This document shows, in pieces, positions 27,693-36,573 of a stretch of DNA of 64,000 bases; the first letter of the stretch is position 1; each line of letters starts with the position of its first letter. This DNA comes from Robiginitalea marina. Its GTDB lineage: Bacteria; Bacteroidota; Bacteroidia; Flavobacteriales; Flavobacteriaceae. The notes under the pieces were generated by a model. The model ran no database searches and was not told the DNA's origin. It saw only the letters and a list, made by a program, of their open reading frames with translations. The stretch spans positions 62,001 through 126,000 of the forward strand of contig NZ_JAMXIB010000006.1 in assembly GCF_024006985.1 (NCBI RefSeq), in the 5' to 3' direction. The position numbers and the translations under genes were made by a program.

Positions 27693-29378
27693 ATGATTGA
27701 AAAAATAAAACTTAAATCAGGGTCGTCACAAGGTCAACCTTATCTTGAATTCGAAATAACACCTATAACAATATTTGTTGGACCAAATAACTCCGGAAAA
27801 AGTCGTGTTTTAATCGAAATAGAAAATTTCAGCAGAAGAACTCACGGACAGGCAAATGACCTTGTACTTGATCAACTAACCTTCGCGCCATTTACTCAAG
27901 CAGAAATTGAGGAGGAGATTACTCGAATTGAAACTGTTCCTAATGTGGGTGAAAATGTTAGCCCTGGACATGTAATCCTTTCAAAAATTAATCCCCAAAA
28001 TAATGGAGCAATTAGGCAACAAGTAAATAGACAAGGTCTAATTAACGAAGCTCAAAATCCAAATACGAGTCAAGGGCATTACCGATCCTTTCTGAACATG
28101 TACACCATGAGATTGGACGGAACAAATCGTCTAAACTTACTTACTGAACAGAATGCAGGAGACCTACAACAAACTCCTGCTAACCACCTAGCACACCTCT
28201 TCATTAATAATGAACTAAGAAAAGAAGTAAGACGAATTGTCTATGAGGCATTTGGTAAATACTATGTAGTTGACCCAACAAATATTGGTAAACTCCGTGT
28301 TCGACTTGCAGGAAGAGCTCCAGTCTCAGAAAGAGAAGAGAAAGGATGGGAAAACGAATCCATCAACTTTCACAAAGATGCAATTGAAATAATACACGCT
28401 AGTGATGGAGTAAAAGCATTTTCTGGAATCATAACGACAATTTTGGCGGGTGACCCAAAAATCACCTTAATTGATGAACCAGAGGCCTTTCTTCATCCAT
28501 CTTTATCGAACAAACTAGGGAACGAGATAGGCAAATCTTTGAGTGCGACTAAAAAAAGGCTATTCGTTTCAACGCACAGTTCCCACTTTTTAATGGGTTG
28601 TATTCAGTCAGGTTCTCCATTAAATATCGTAAGACTTACCTATAAAAATAACTTAGCAACTTCTAGAATTCTTCCGAAGGACAAAATTCTAAACCTTATG
28701 AGAAATCCGCTTTTGAGGTCGACCGGGGTTCTCAACGGATTGTTTTATGAATGTGTAATTGTAACAGAGGCAGATTCAGATAGAGCTTTCTATAATGAAA
28801 TCAATGAAAGACTTCTAGCCAAATCTGACGAAAGAGGTATAGTCAACTGCTTATTTATTAATGCCCAAAACAAACAAACAGTATGGGATATTGTCCACCC
28901 ATTAAGAGAGTTAGGGATTCCAGCAGTTGGTATAATTGATATAGATGTATTGAAAGAAGGTGGGCAAGTATTTTCTAAACTTTTAAATGGGGCATTTATC
29001 CCTGAACCAAGTCATCAAGCGCTACAAAATCAAAGACAAACCATGAAAACAGCTTTTGAAACATCAGGTCAAGATATGAAAAGAGATGGCGGAGTTGAGA
29101 TTCTTGATGAACCAAATAAAGAATCATGTAATAATCTTTTCAATCAATTAGAAGAATATGGAGTCTTTGTCATTCGAAATGGTGAGTTAGAATCTTGGCT
29201 AACCGATTTGGGAGCAACAGGCCATGGTTCAAAGTGGTTGATTGATGTTTTTGAAAAAATGGGAGCTAATCCAGAAGAGTTAAATTATTTGAAACCTTCA
29301 GTTGGTGATGTTTGGGATTTTATAGGAAAAGTTAAGACTTGGATTGAGGACCCTAACAAGAAAGGAATACCAAAATAA
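27693..29378 (+). CDS. OLD-like ATPase with TOPRIM nuclease domain
   Basis: 561 residues. Walker A is GPNNSGKS at 30-37, Walker B is TLIDEPEAFLHPS near 257-268, and an H-loop STHSSHFL follows: an AAA_21/ABC-like ATPase. A TOPRIM domain follows, with the acidic Glu of VIVTEADSDRAFYNEI near 356 and IDIDVL near 410. This ATPase-TOPRIM order defines OLD-family nucleases, several of which act in phage defence (P2 OLD, Gabija GajA, PARIS). No UvrD-like or other partner is adjacent, so a class 1, stand-alone OLD is likely. AT-rich accessory gene. Confidence 0.85.
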   Translation: MIEKIKLKSGSSQGQPYLEFEITPITIFVGPNNSGKSRVLIEIENFSRRTHGQANDLVLDQLTFAPFTQAEIEEEITRIETVPNVGENVSPGHVILSKINPQNNGAIRQQVNRQGLINEAQNPNTSQGHYRSFLNMYTMRLDGTNRLNLLTEQNAGDLQQTPANHLAHLFINNELRKEVRRIVYEAFGKYYVVDPTNIGKLRVRLAGRAPVSEREEKGWENESINFHKDAIEIIHASDGVKAFSGIITTILAGDPKITLIDEPEAFLHPSLSNKLGNEIGKSLSATKKRLFVSTHSSHFLMGCIQSGSPLNIVRLTYKNNLATSRILPKDKILNLMRNPLLRSTGVLNGLFYECVIVTEADSDRAFYNEINERLLAKSDERGIVNCLFINAQNKQTVWDIVHPLRELGIPAVGIIDIDVLKEGGQVFSKLLNGAFIPEPSHQALQNQRQTMKTAFETSGQDMKRDGGVEILDEPNKESCNNLFNQLEEYGVFVIRNGELESWLTDLGATGHGSKWLIDVFEKMGANPEELNYLKPSVGDVWDFIGKVKTWIEDPNKKGIPK

Positions 29379-30003
29379 AAAGCAAAAAATCGGTTATATC
29401 AAATAAGGGTGGACTGCTTAAATATGAAGGTATAGTAACTAAATAACATTCGGTCTGGCAGACAAAGATTCGATTTTAAAATCGCGCACTTACCATAGAC
29501 AGGGCTGTAATGAGTCATTTGAGAAAATTGAACAAAGGAATTATAGAACTATAATCTTTTAATCCTTATTGAAAACCTCTTTCCAAACAGGAAATTGGTT
29601 AAAAGGAAAGCTTTTGTAACTGTACCCCCCCAACCCCCAATATCGCATATCGCGATACGCGATAATTCATCACATAGATTTGCTTTAGAACACTTTACAT
29701 CCTTTTAGCACAAATTCCGATACCGAAAAACATTCAAGGAATTAACTTCTGGCGGACAGGCTTAATAACCACGATCTAAAACGCCAACAGGCAAAACCCC
29801 CCAAACCTACCCCCTCATCCTTTCCCCAATACCCTCCTAAGACTCTATCGGCACCCCAAATTTTCCAATCGAAACAGAATTCCGCTGAACCCTTACAACG
29901 ATATTCTCCGAAGGAATTCAGTATTTGTTATCTTAGGCCAACAAGAGGTTTGACGTGCAGGCGCACAAGGCAAATACAGTATGCATCATTCAAATTCTAA
30001 AAA
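29379..30003. other. Non-coding leader before the MazG/DUF2075 pair
   Basis: 625 bp with no gene. It holds a 24-bp near-perfect palindrome at 29641-29664 centred on TATCGCGATA, C-rich tracts like those of the dispersed repeat at 43.5 and 47.0 kb, and TTTGTTATCTTAG near 29928, the same promoter-like motif that ends that repeat. Likely a degenerate relative of that promoter-bearing repeat. Confidence 0.5.
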
Positions 30004-30333
30004 ATGAATGACCTTGAAGAAATCACAAAAGCCCTGATCCAGTTCAGGAATGAAAGGGACTGGGAACAGTTTCACAACCCCAAAGACCTCTCTTTGGCCA
30101 TTAGCATTGAAGCAGGGGAACTACTGGAACAATTTCTTTGGAAAGATCCTGCGGAGGCCAATACCGAAAAGATCAAAGAGGAGCTTGCCGATGTATTTGC
30201 CTTCGCGTTTCTTTTGGCAGATAAATATGATATCAACATCAAGGAAATCATACTCGACAAGATTCGAAAAAATGCAGAAAAATACCCCATCGATAAAGCC
30301 AAAGGCACTGCCAAGAAGTACAATGAATTATGA
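30004..30333 (+). CDS. MazG-like nucleotide pyrophosphohydrolase
   Basis: 109 residues with the all-alpha NTP-PPase metal motif: E36-A-G-E39 and E60-L-A-D63 on successive helices. Such enzymes hydrolyse (d)NTPs to monophosphates; this short form resembles dCTPase/RS21-C6-type proteins. Its stop overlaps the start of a GIY-YIG/DUF2075/S24 fusion (ATGA at 30330), so the two are translationally coupled and probably act together. Depleting nucleotides is a known antiphage tactic; a defence role here is inference from the partner and the neighbourhood. Confidence 0.88.
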   Translation: MNDLEEITKALIQFRNERDWEQFHNPKDLSLAISIEAGELLEQFLWKDPAEANTEKIKEELADVFAFAFLLADKYDINIKEIILDKIRKNAEKYPIDKAKGTAKKYNEL

Positions 30334-32522
30334 GGGGTTTTTCCATAAAACAACACGACTTTAACCCGGGGCTTTTTGATGAATTAAAGACAGACCATTA
30401 TGCCAAAGACCTCTGGCCAATCGTGTATATCCTGTCAGACAATACCATTAAGGAGGCTTATGTCGGGGAAACTACCGACACCTATGCCAGGATGAATTCC
30501 CACCTCAAAAGCAGTTCGAAGAAAAGGCTTACCTCTGTCCATCTAATCGGCAGCCCAAAATTTAATAAGTCCGCAACGTTGGATATTGAATCCAACCTCA
30601 TCAAATATTTGTCCGGTGACGGGAATTTCAAATTATTGAATGGGAACCTTGGCCTGGCAAACCACAACTATTATCAAAAGCCCGATGTTTACTGGCACCT
30701 CTTCAAATCCATCTGGGATGAACTCCGCACAGAAGGTTTGGCAAGGCATTCGTTGGAGCATATCGACAATTCAGACCTGTTTAAATATTCTCCGTATAAG
30801 AGTTTGCGCTATGAGCAGGTCACCGCTTTGCAGGTGATGTTAAAAGGCATTTTGAATGAGCAGTGCAAGACAGTGCTTATGGAGGGCGGCGCAGGGACCG
30901 GCAAGACCATTCTGGCCATTTTCCTGTTCAAATTGCTTGCAACGGACAGCGAAGACTTCAATTATGGCGATTTCGGCGACCAGGAACTGGAGTTCCTGGA
31001 GCTTGTAGAACAGATCAAAATCAAATACCCCAAACTAAAAATGGGGTTTGTGGTGCCCATGTCTTCCTTCAGGGCGACCATGAAGCAAGTCTTCAAAAAC
31101 ATTAAAGGCCTAAAGGCCAGCATGGTGATAGGGCCCGCTGCGGTTAGTCGTGAAAAATTCGACATCCTCATCGTTGATGAAGCACATCGGCTGAGAAGGA
31201 GAAAGAGTATCGGTGCGTACATTGGCGCGTTCAATAAAGCAGCCATTCGCCTGGGGCTGGACCCGAATGAAGCCAATGAGCTTGAATGGGTCACCTTGCA
31301 GTCCGGAAAGACCATCCTTTTCTACGATGAGAATCAGTCCATCAAGCCCTCTGATGTCGATAAGGGGGAGTTTAAAAAATTAAAGGCCAATCCAAAAACC
31401 ATCGTCGAAAAGCTCAGGTCGCAATTCAGGGTCCTGGGAGGGAATGATTATGTCGACTTCATTGATAAATTAATGCAATGTAAGCTGCCGGAAACTACAG
31501 GCACATTCAACTCAAAGGCATATGAATTCGTACTGTTCGATTCGGTGGGCCAACTGGTGTCCGAAATAAAACAACGCGATAAGGAGTGTGGGCTATCGCG
31601 CACTGTGGCCGGGTTTTCATGGGATTGGCTTTCGAATAAGGAAGGGCAGGAACATGTAAAGGACATCAAAATTGGTGATACGGAACTAAAGTGGAATGCG
31701 GTCACTGAGGACTGGATCAACTCAGCCAATGCCGTCAATGAGGTAGGCTGCATCCATACGACCCAGGGATATGATTTGAATTATGCCGGAATAATTTTCG
31801 GGCATGAGATTTCTTATGATAAAGAAAGTCACAGGATAGTCATCAAAAAAGAACACTACAAGGATTCGACGGGAAGACAAACGGATTCAGCCGAACAGTT
31901 AAAGGAATACATCGTAAACATCTACAAAACCATGATGCTAAGGGGCATCAAAGGAACCTATTTGTACGCTTGCGACCCCGATCTCAGGGATTACCTGGCT
32001 AATTACATCCCATTGCACAGGTCTGAGCCGGAAATCCCACAGGTCCAGTTTCTTCAATTAGAGGAAGTAATCCCCTATGAAAATGCCATCCCGGTTTACC
32101 ACCTTGACGCAGCTGCAGGAGAATTTGGCGAAAACCAAAAGGTAAGCGAACTGGATTGGGTAAAACCCCCAAAATTCCTGCGGGTAACTCAGGACCATTT
32201 TGCTTGCAGGATTATCGGGGAATCGATGAACAAAGTAATCCCCAATGGTTCGTATGCCGTCTTTAAAAGGTATCAGGGAGGTGCCCGGGGCGGTCAGATA
32301 GTGCTAGTTGAATATACCGACTTGCAGGATTCTGAATTTGGCTCATGCTATACGGTTAAAGAATATCAAAGTAAGAAATCCGTAAGTGAAGATGGATGGG
32401 AGCATGAGTCCATAATTTTAAAACCCCTTTCCACGCATAGTGATTACCAGGACATTGTTATCAGGGAGGATCAAATAGCCCAATTCAGGGTTATTGGAAC
32501 TTTTGAATGCGTATTAACCTAA
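30330..32522 (+). CDS. GIY-YIG nuclease - DUF2075 helicase/ATPase - S24/LexA-like peptidase fusion
   Basis: 730 residues in three parts. (1) GIY-YIG-type nuclease, about 28-95: VYIL (Y33), AYVGE (Y44, G46), a following Arg near 54 and Glu87. (2) DUF2075 superfamily I-like ATPase: Walker A GGAGTGKT at 186-193 and Walker B ILIVDEAH near 285, with later helicase motifs. (3) C-terminal S24 domain with the nucleophile Ser632 in GESM and a general-base Lys677 in YTVKEY, as in LexA/UmuD. No helix-turn-helix is seen, so it is not a repressor. Coupled to a MazG-like gene. Damage- or phage-triggered self-cleavage that releases the nuclease is a testable idea, not a known function. Confidence 0.85.
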   Translation: MRGFSIKQHDFNPGLFDELKTDHYAKDLWPIVYILSDNTIKEAYVGETTDTYARMNSHLKSSSKKRLTSVHLIGSPKFNKSATLDIESNLIKYLSGDGNFKLLNGNLGLANHNYYQKPDVYWHLFKSIWDELRTEGLARHSLEHIDNSDLFKYSPYKSLRYEQVTALQVMLKGILNEQCKTVLMEGGAGTGKTILAIFLFKLLATDSEDFNYGDFGDQELEFLELVEQIKIKYPKLKMGFVVPMSSFRATMKQVFKNIKGLKASMVIGPAAVSREKFDILIVDEAHRLRRRKSIGAYIGAFNKAAIRLGLDPNEANELEWVTLQSGKTILFYDENQSIKPSDVDKGEFKKLKANPKTIVEKLRSQFRVLGGNDYVDFIDKLMQCKLPETTGTFNSKAYEFVLFDSVGQLVSEIKQRDKECGLSRTVAGFSWDWLSNKEGQEHVKDIKIGDTELKWNAVTEDWINSANAVNEVGCIHTTQGYDLNYAGIIFGHEISYDKESHRIVIKKEHYKDSTGRQTDSAEQLKEYIVNIYKTMMLRGIKGTYLYACDPDLRDYLANYIPLHRSEPEIPQVQFLQLEEVIPYENAIPVYHLDAAAGEFGENQKVSELDWVKPPKFLRVTQDHFACRIIGESMNKVIPNGSYAVFKRYQGGARGGQIVLVEYTDLQDSEFGSCYTVKEYQSKKSVSEDGWEHESIILKPLSTHSDYQDIVIREDQIAQFRVIGTFECVLT

Positions 32523-32584
32523 TTGCAAAGCGCAAGTAGGCAACTGTGCCTGTTTGCCGGACTTCCTTCCGACTACAGGCAGAA

Positions 32585-32803
32585 AAAGAATCCCCGCTTT
32601 ATCTCTAAAGTACCAGTCAGCAGTCGCAGTGGGCAGTAATACTTCCTTGCACTTTCATAGTGCTTCTGACAGAATTAAATAACACTTTCCGCCGAAAACA
32701 GAACTGAAACCAACTGAGTATAGCTGAGTGATACCAGAACCTAACCGATTTGTTATCTTAGAGCTATAAGTGGAATAAAGTGCATAATGCACTTTAAACA
32801 TAA
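32585..32803 (+). repeat. Promoter-bearing dispersed repeat, copy 1
   Basis: About 219 bp, very similar to 43625-43843 and 47127-47345. Its right end reads TTTGTTATCTTAG, then AAAGTGCATAATGCACTTT (a palindrome), and stops exactly before GTTAGCG at 32804. The remaining gap to the AraC gene has no other feature. Confidence 0.8.
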
Positions 32804-32859
32804 GTTAGCGATAATGACAAAGTCAACTTCATTAGATATTTTGCATAGTAACTAAAAAG

Positions 32860-33846
32860 GTGAAATACATTTCAATCAATCTATATCGTAAAGTGATTAA
32901 TCATGCTATCGCTGAAGGCATGACCAGAAATGATTTCATTGAACTTCCAACACCGATGTCTGATATTGACAACATTCAAGCTGTACCAGCTGATGAGTTT
33001 TTTAAACTCCATGAGATGATCGATGAAAGGCTGGGGCCTGGTTTCTCGGTTAGAGTAGGCCAACAAATGAAAATTGAAGATTATGGTGTTCTGGGGCTCT
33101 CATGGCGGACCTGTTCCTGGGCAGGTGAGATTTTCGATAGAAGTGAGCGTTATTTCAAATTACTCTCCAATACTTACGTTTTTAAAGTTGATAAAAAATC
33201 AAATATTTCAACTATTTACTTACTACGCGAGCCACATCGAAGAGGTTTAGAGCTTTCTAATGAAGCTACCCTTTCTGCTGCTGTGGTTGTATTAAGAGAC
33301 ATGACAGAAACGAATATTTCGCCCATTGAGGTTTCTTTTAAGCATAACCCTCCCAGCGATCTCAGCACTTATGAAGAAGCATTCCAATGCACAATACTGT
33401 TTAATCAACAGCATTACGCAATTACTTACAAGACTTCTGACCTGGAAACCCGTACAGCTAAAGCAGATGCAAGTATCAATCGTTTTCTCGTTGAGCGAGT
33501 CGAAGAAGAAACCAATAAACTTGAGGTTGCGGGTAATAAACTGGTTTTTGATGTAGAGAAGCTGATAACAGAAGCACTCCCTAGCGGCATCCCTAGCATT
33601 CATCACATTGCCGAACATATGGGCATGAGTAATCGTACGTTGACACGAAGATTAACTGCAGCTGGAGTCTCTTACCGCGATTTAATCAAAAAGATTCAGG
33701 AAAGCGTTGCTACAAATCTGCTGAAAAAATCATCGAGAAGTATAGCTGAAATTGCATTCGAAACTGGTTTTTCAGAGCAAAGTGCTTTTAACCGTGCATT
33801 CAAGCGATGGAAGGGCATTTCCCCTGTCGAATTTCGGAAAAACTAA
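32860..33846 (+). CDS. AraC-family transcriptional regulator
   Basis: 328 residues, GTG start. The N-terminal 190 residues form an Arabinose_bd/OruR-type sensor domain (YGVLGLSWRTCSWAG). Two C-terminal helix-turn-helix motifs include HHIAEHMGMSNRTLTRRL and IAEIAFETGFSEQSAFNRAF followed by WKGISPVEFR, the AraC signature. It precedes four same-strand genes (haem protein, DUF1772, AhpD-like, NmrA-like) that it probably controls. A promoter-bearing repeat lies directly upstream. Confidence 0.92.
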   Translation: MKYISINLYRKVINHAIAEGMTRNDFIELPTPMSDIDNIQAVPADEFFKLHEMIDERLGPGFSVRVGQQMKIEDYGVLGLSWRTCSWAGEIFDRSERYFKLLSNTYVFKVDKKSNISTIYLLREPHRRGLELSNEATLSAAVVVLRDMTETNISPIEVSFKHNPPSDLSTYEEAFQCTILFNQQHYAITYKTSDLETRTAKADASINRFLVERVEEETNKLEVAGNKLVFDVEKLITEALPSGIPSIHHIAEHMGMSNRTLTRRLTAAGVSYRDLIKKIQESVATNLLKKSSRSIAEIAFETGFSEQSAFNRAFKRWKGISPVEFRKN

Positions 33847-33951
33847 TTCACACCTCCATTTTGGCGTAAAGTATCAAAGCTTTGGCTCAAAATGTCAAGC
33901 ATACCCCCTCCCTTACTTTCAATTTTGCACTCGTAATCAATTACGAATAAA

Positions 33952-34305
33952 ATGAAAGCAAGACTCATTAAAACATCATGGCTTGGAGTAATAACAGCAG
34001 GGCTGATTGTGATTAGCGCTTTTAATACCCAAACAGATATCCATGAGAATCATGGCGAGCTACCTTATAAGGACGAAAAGCTAAAAAAAGAAGCATTTAA
34101 GATTCTGGATACGAAATGTAATGTCTGCCATCGCAAACAGAACCCTTTCATGGTCTTCAATGAAAAGAACATATCCAGAAGGGCAAAAAAAATCTATCAG
34201 ATGGTCTTTGTCGAACGGAGAATGCCTAAAGGAAACGAGATCCAATTGACCAATGAAGAATTCATCAAGCTGAAAAAATGGCTGTTCACTGAAAACATAC
34301 TATAA
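33952..34305 (+). CDS. Exported monohaem cytochrome c-like protein
   Basis: 117 residues: an N-terminal signal or anchor helix, one haem-attachment motif C-N-V-C-H near residue 60 and a candidate Met ligand in RRMPKGNE. The domain is short, as in the small haem-binding domains that accompany periplasmic redox proteins. Two bp separate it from the DUF1772 membrane protein gene, so they are surely one operon under the AraC regulator. Probable periplasmic electron carrier; partner unknown. Confidence 0.75.
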   Translation: MKARLIKTSWLGVITAGLIVISAFNTQTDIHENHGELPYKDEKLKKEAFKILDTKCNVCHRKQNPFMVFNEKNISRRAKKIYQMVFVERRMPKGNEIQLTNEEFIKLKKWLFTENIL

Positions 34306-34307
34306 AT

Positions 34308-34817
34308 ATGGAAATTTCACTAAAAGCAATCGTCTTGTTGGGAGCAGTAATCCTTACTGGCCTTTCAGCAGGCTTGTTATTCGCCTGGTCGGTTTCGGTA
34401 ATTCCCGGAACTAAGCTAATAGGGAATCAACCCTACCTAGAAACTATGCAGTCTATCAACAGGGCAATTCTCAACCCAGCATTCTTTACTGTATTCTTTG
34501 GTAGTGTGATTTTGCTAAGCATTGCCAGTATTTATGAGTTTCATTCTAACAAAGTCGTGTTCGGACTTATGCTCTCCTCTGCTATAACCTATATGGCAGG
34601 AACGATACTAGTGACAGGGCTTGGCAATGTACCCCTCAATGATCAATTAGATGTTCTCAAAATTGCAGAAATGAACGACTCACAGATAGCGCAATTCAGA
34701 CAGTTCTACGAAACCAACTGGAACAAGCTTCATCTAATTCGGACAGTATTTGCAGTAGTCTCATTCCTTCTGTCGGTAGTAGCGCTCTTTGTTCATGTAG
34801 AAGAATCTAATCCTTAA
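34308..34817 (+). CDS. DUF1772 (anthrone-oxygenase-like) membrane protein
   Basis: 169 residues with four hydrophobic segments. The DUF1772 pattern is GLSAGLLFAWSVSVIPG at the first helix, NRAILNPAFF and WNKLHLIRT. The family includes fungal anthrone oxygenases and many uncharacterised bacterial membrane proteins. Second gene of the AraC-linked operon, between a c-type haem protein and an AhpD-like protein, which fits a redox function. Confidence 0.8.
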   Translation: MEISLKAIVLLGAVILTGLSAGLLFAWSVSVIPGTKLIGNQPYLETMQSINRAILNPAFFTVFFGSVILLSIASIYEFHSNKVVFGLMLSSAITYMAGTILVTGLGNVPLNDQLDVLKIAEMNDSQIAQFRQFYETNWNKLHLIRTVFAVVSFLLSVVALFVHVEESNP

Positions 34818-34829
34818 ATCACAAATCAA

Positions 34830-35432
34830 ATGGCCTTTTTTAGTTATCTCAACGAAAACTCCGATATAACAGATATCACCTTCAATGATCGTCCAAGGCT
34901 CGGCCCTATGGATAAAGCGTCACAGGAAATCATGAGAGGTAAATCCTCTTTTACCGAAGCAGAGCGCGAAATAATGGCTGCTTATGTTTCAGGGCTCAAT
35001 GCTTGTGCATTTTGCCATGGCTCTCATAAAGCCGTAGCTGAGCAATTCGGTATCAGTCCTCAGGTAATAGAACAGCTGATTGAAGATGTCGATTCAGCAC
35101 CTATTAACGAATCCCTAAAGCCGGTCTTTCATTACCTGAAAAAATTAACCCTGACCGCAAGCAAACTCACCAAAGCCGATGTGGAAAAAGTAATAGCAGC
35201 AGGCTGGTCAGAAGATGCGTTGCATGAAGCCATTCTAGTCGGCTGTCTATTCAATTTTTACAACCGATTGCTAGACGGACACGGTATCAAAGGCAACCAC
35301 GCAATTTACCAATTTGGAGGGCAGCACCTCGCAAAGAATGGCTATGGTGTCCCTTGGTTCATAGGACTTATTAAGAACACCATCAAAAAAAGCAAACTCA
35401 AAAAGCTGCATGAATTAGAGAAGCAGCTTTGA
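34830..35432 (+). CDS. AhpD-like carboxymuconolactone decarboxylase family protein
   Basis: 200 residues. The redox-active motif is C-A-F-C-H within ACAFCHGSHKAVAEQFG, the CxxC-x-x-H arrangement of AhpD/peroxidase-related CMD proteins, which reduce peroxides or act as oxidoreductases. Cytoplasmic, no signal peptide. It is 12 bp downstream of the DUF1772 gene and 28 bp before the NmrA-like gene. Confidence 0.85.
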   Translation: MAFFSYLNENSDITDITFNDRPRLGPMDKASQEIMRGKSSFTEAEREIMAAYVSGLNACAFCHGSHKAVAEQFGISPQVIEQLIEDVDSAPINESLKPVFHYLKKLTLTASKLTKADVEKVIAAGWSEDALHEAILVGCLFNFYNRLLDGHGIKGNHAIYQFGGQHLAKNGYGVPWFIGLIKNTIKKSKLKKLHELEKQL

Positions 35433-35460
35433 GCAAAGATTTAAACTCAAAATAATAAAA

Positions 35461-36303
35461 ATGAAAGACAATATCTTAGTAATCGGAGGAACCGGTAAGA
35501 CTGGTCACCGAGTAGTAAAAGGCCTCTCTGAATTAGGCCACCATGTAACCGTAGGGTCAAGGAAAGGCACTCCTGCATTTGATTGGGAAGACTACTCCAC
35601 TTTTGCGCCTGCCCTTAAAGGAATGGATCGCGCCTACATCGTTTATTATCCTGATCTCGCAGTTCCTGGCGCCAAAGAAGCCATCACAGCATTAACCGAG
35701 GCAGCTTTGAAAGAAGGTGTAGAAAAAGTTGTGCTGCTATCTGGAAAGGGAGAAACGGTAGCAGAAGCCTGTGAAGAAATCGTGGCGAATTCGGGGCTTA
35801 ACTATACTCTGGTAAGGGCATCATGGTTTAACCAGAATTTTAGCGAAGGAGCTTTTCTTGATTTCGTCTTGGCGGGACAAGTAGCGCTACCTATGCCAGA
35901 GGCAGAGATTCCTTTTGTAGATGCAGACGATATCGCTGAAGTAGTGACGAAGGTGCTGGTAGACGATTCCTACAATGGTGAAACCATCACCGTGACCGGC
36001 CCCAAAAAACTAACCTTTGGCCAGATAGTAAAAATAATGGAGCAAGCCATTGGAAGAAACATCCAATACATCCCTATCTCTATCGAAGAGTTCAAAGCAG
36101 GAATGAAAGCTGCAGGCCTTCCGGATTCTTATGTATGGCTCTTTGGCTACCTATTTAAAGAGGTGCTTGGAAACCCTGACAATCAGGCAGTGTCTAATGA
36201 TGTCGAAAGAGTGCTAGGCCGCAGAGCCACTTCTTTTGAAGAATATGTTCAAAAGACCGTAGATACCGGTGTTTGGAATCAAGCCGTATCAGAAAGCATC
36301 TAA
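35461..36303 (+). CDS. NmrA-type atypical short-chain dehydrogenase/reductase
   Basis: 280 residues with an N-terminal Rossmann motif VIGGTGKTGHRVVKGL (G-x-x-G-x-x-G) and the YTLVRASWFNQNF region typical of NAD(P)H-binding NmrA/quinone-reductase-like proteins. No SDR catalytic YxxxK is evident, as is common in this branch. Last gene of the AraC-regulated set. Together with the AhpD-like and haem proteins it suggests quinone or electrophile detoxification (inference). Confidence 0.85.
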   Translation: MKDNILVIGGTGKTGHRVVKGLSELGHHVTVGSRKGTPAFDWEDYSTFAPALKGMDRAYIVYYPDLAVPGAKEAITALTEAALKEGVEKVVLLSGKGETVAEACEEIVANSGLNYTLVRASWFNQNFSEGAFLDFVLAGQVALPMPEAEIPFVDADDIAEVVTKVLVDDSYNGETITVTGPKKLTFGQIVKIMEQAIGRNIQYIPISIEEFKAGMKAAGLPDSYVWLFGYLFKEVLGNPDNQAVSNDVERVLGRRATSFEEYVQKTVDTGVWNQAVSESI

Positions 36304-36351
36304 CATCAACTACACACGGACATAGTCATAGCTAATTGGGGTAATAAATCG

Positions 36352-36453
36352 ATGGAATGTATTAAAGAAACAGGCCGACTCTATAGAGACGCAATGATCT
36401 TAATCGTTGGCCTGATCTTTTTAGGGTCTTCCAGAATGTCGATCGAAAAGTAG
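36352..36453 (+). CDS. Possible 33-residue membrane microprotein
   Basis: An ATG-to-TAG frame encodes a short polar start followed by one hydrophobic segment (AMILIVGLIFLGSS). No clear ribosome-binding site and no known family. It may be a remnant of a larger gene, since the surrounding 270 bp has no other frame. Confidence 0.25.
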   Translation: MECIKETGRLYRDAMILIVGLIFLGSSRMSIEK

Positions 36454-36573
36454 AGTATTTAGTCATTTCAACTACTCAATTATCCGATTATCAAGAGTTG
36501 AGTGCTAGCGGTGAATTACTTAAAATGTACAATTTTAATTCGAACTAAAAACTACACGCATAAACTCAATATC

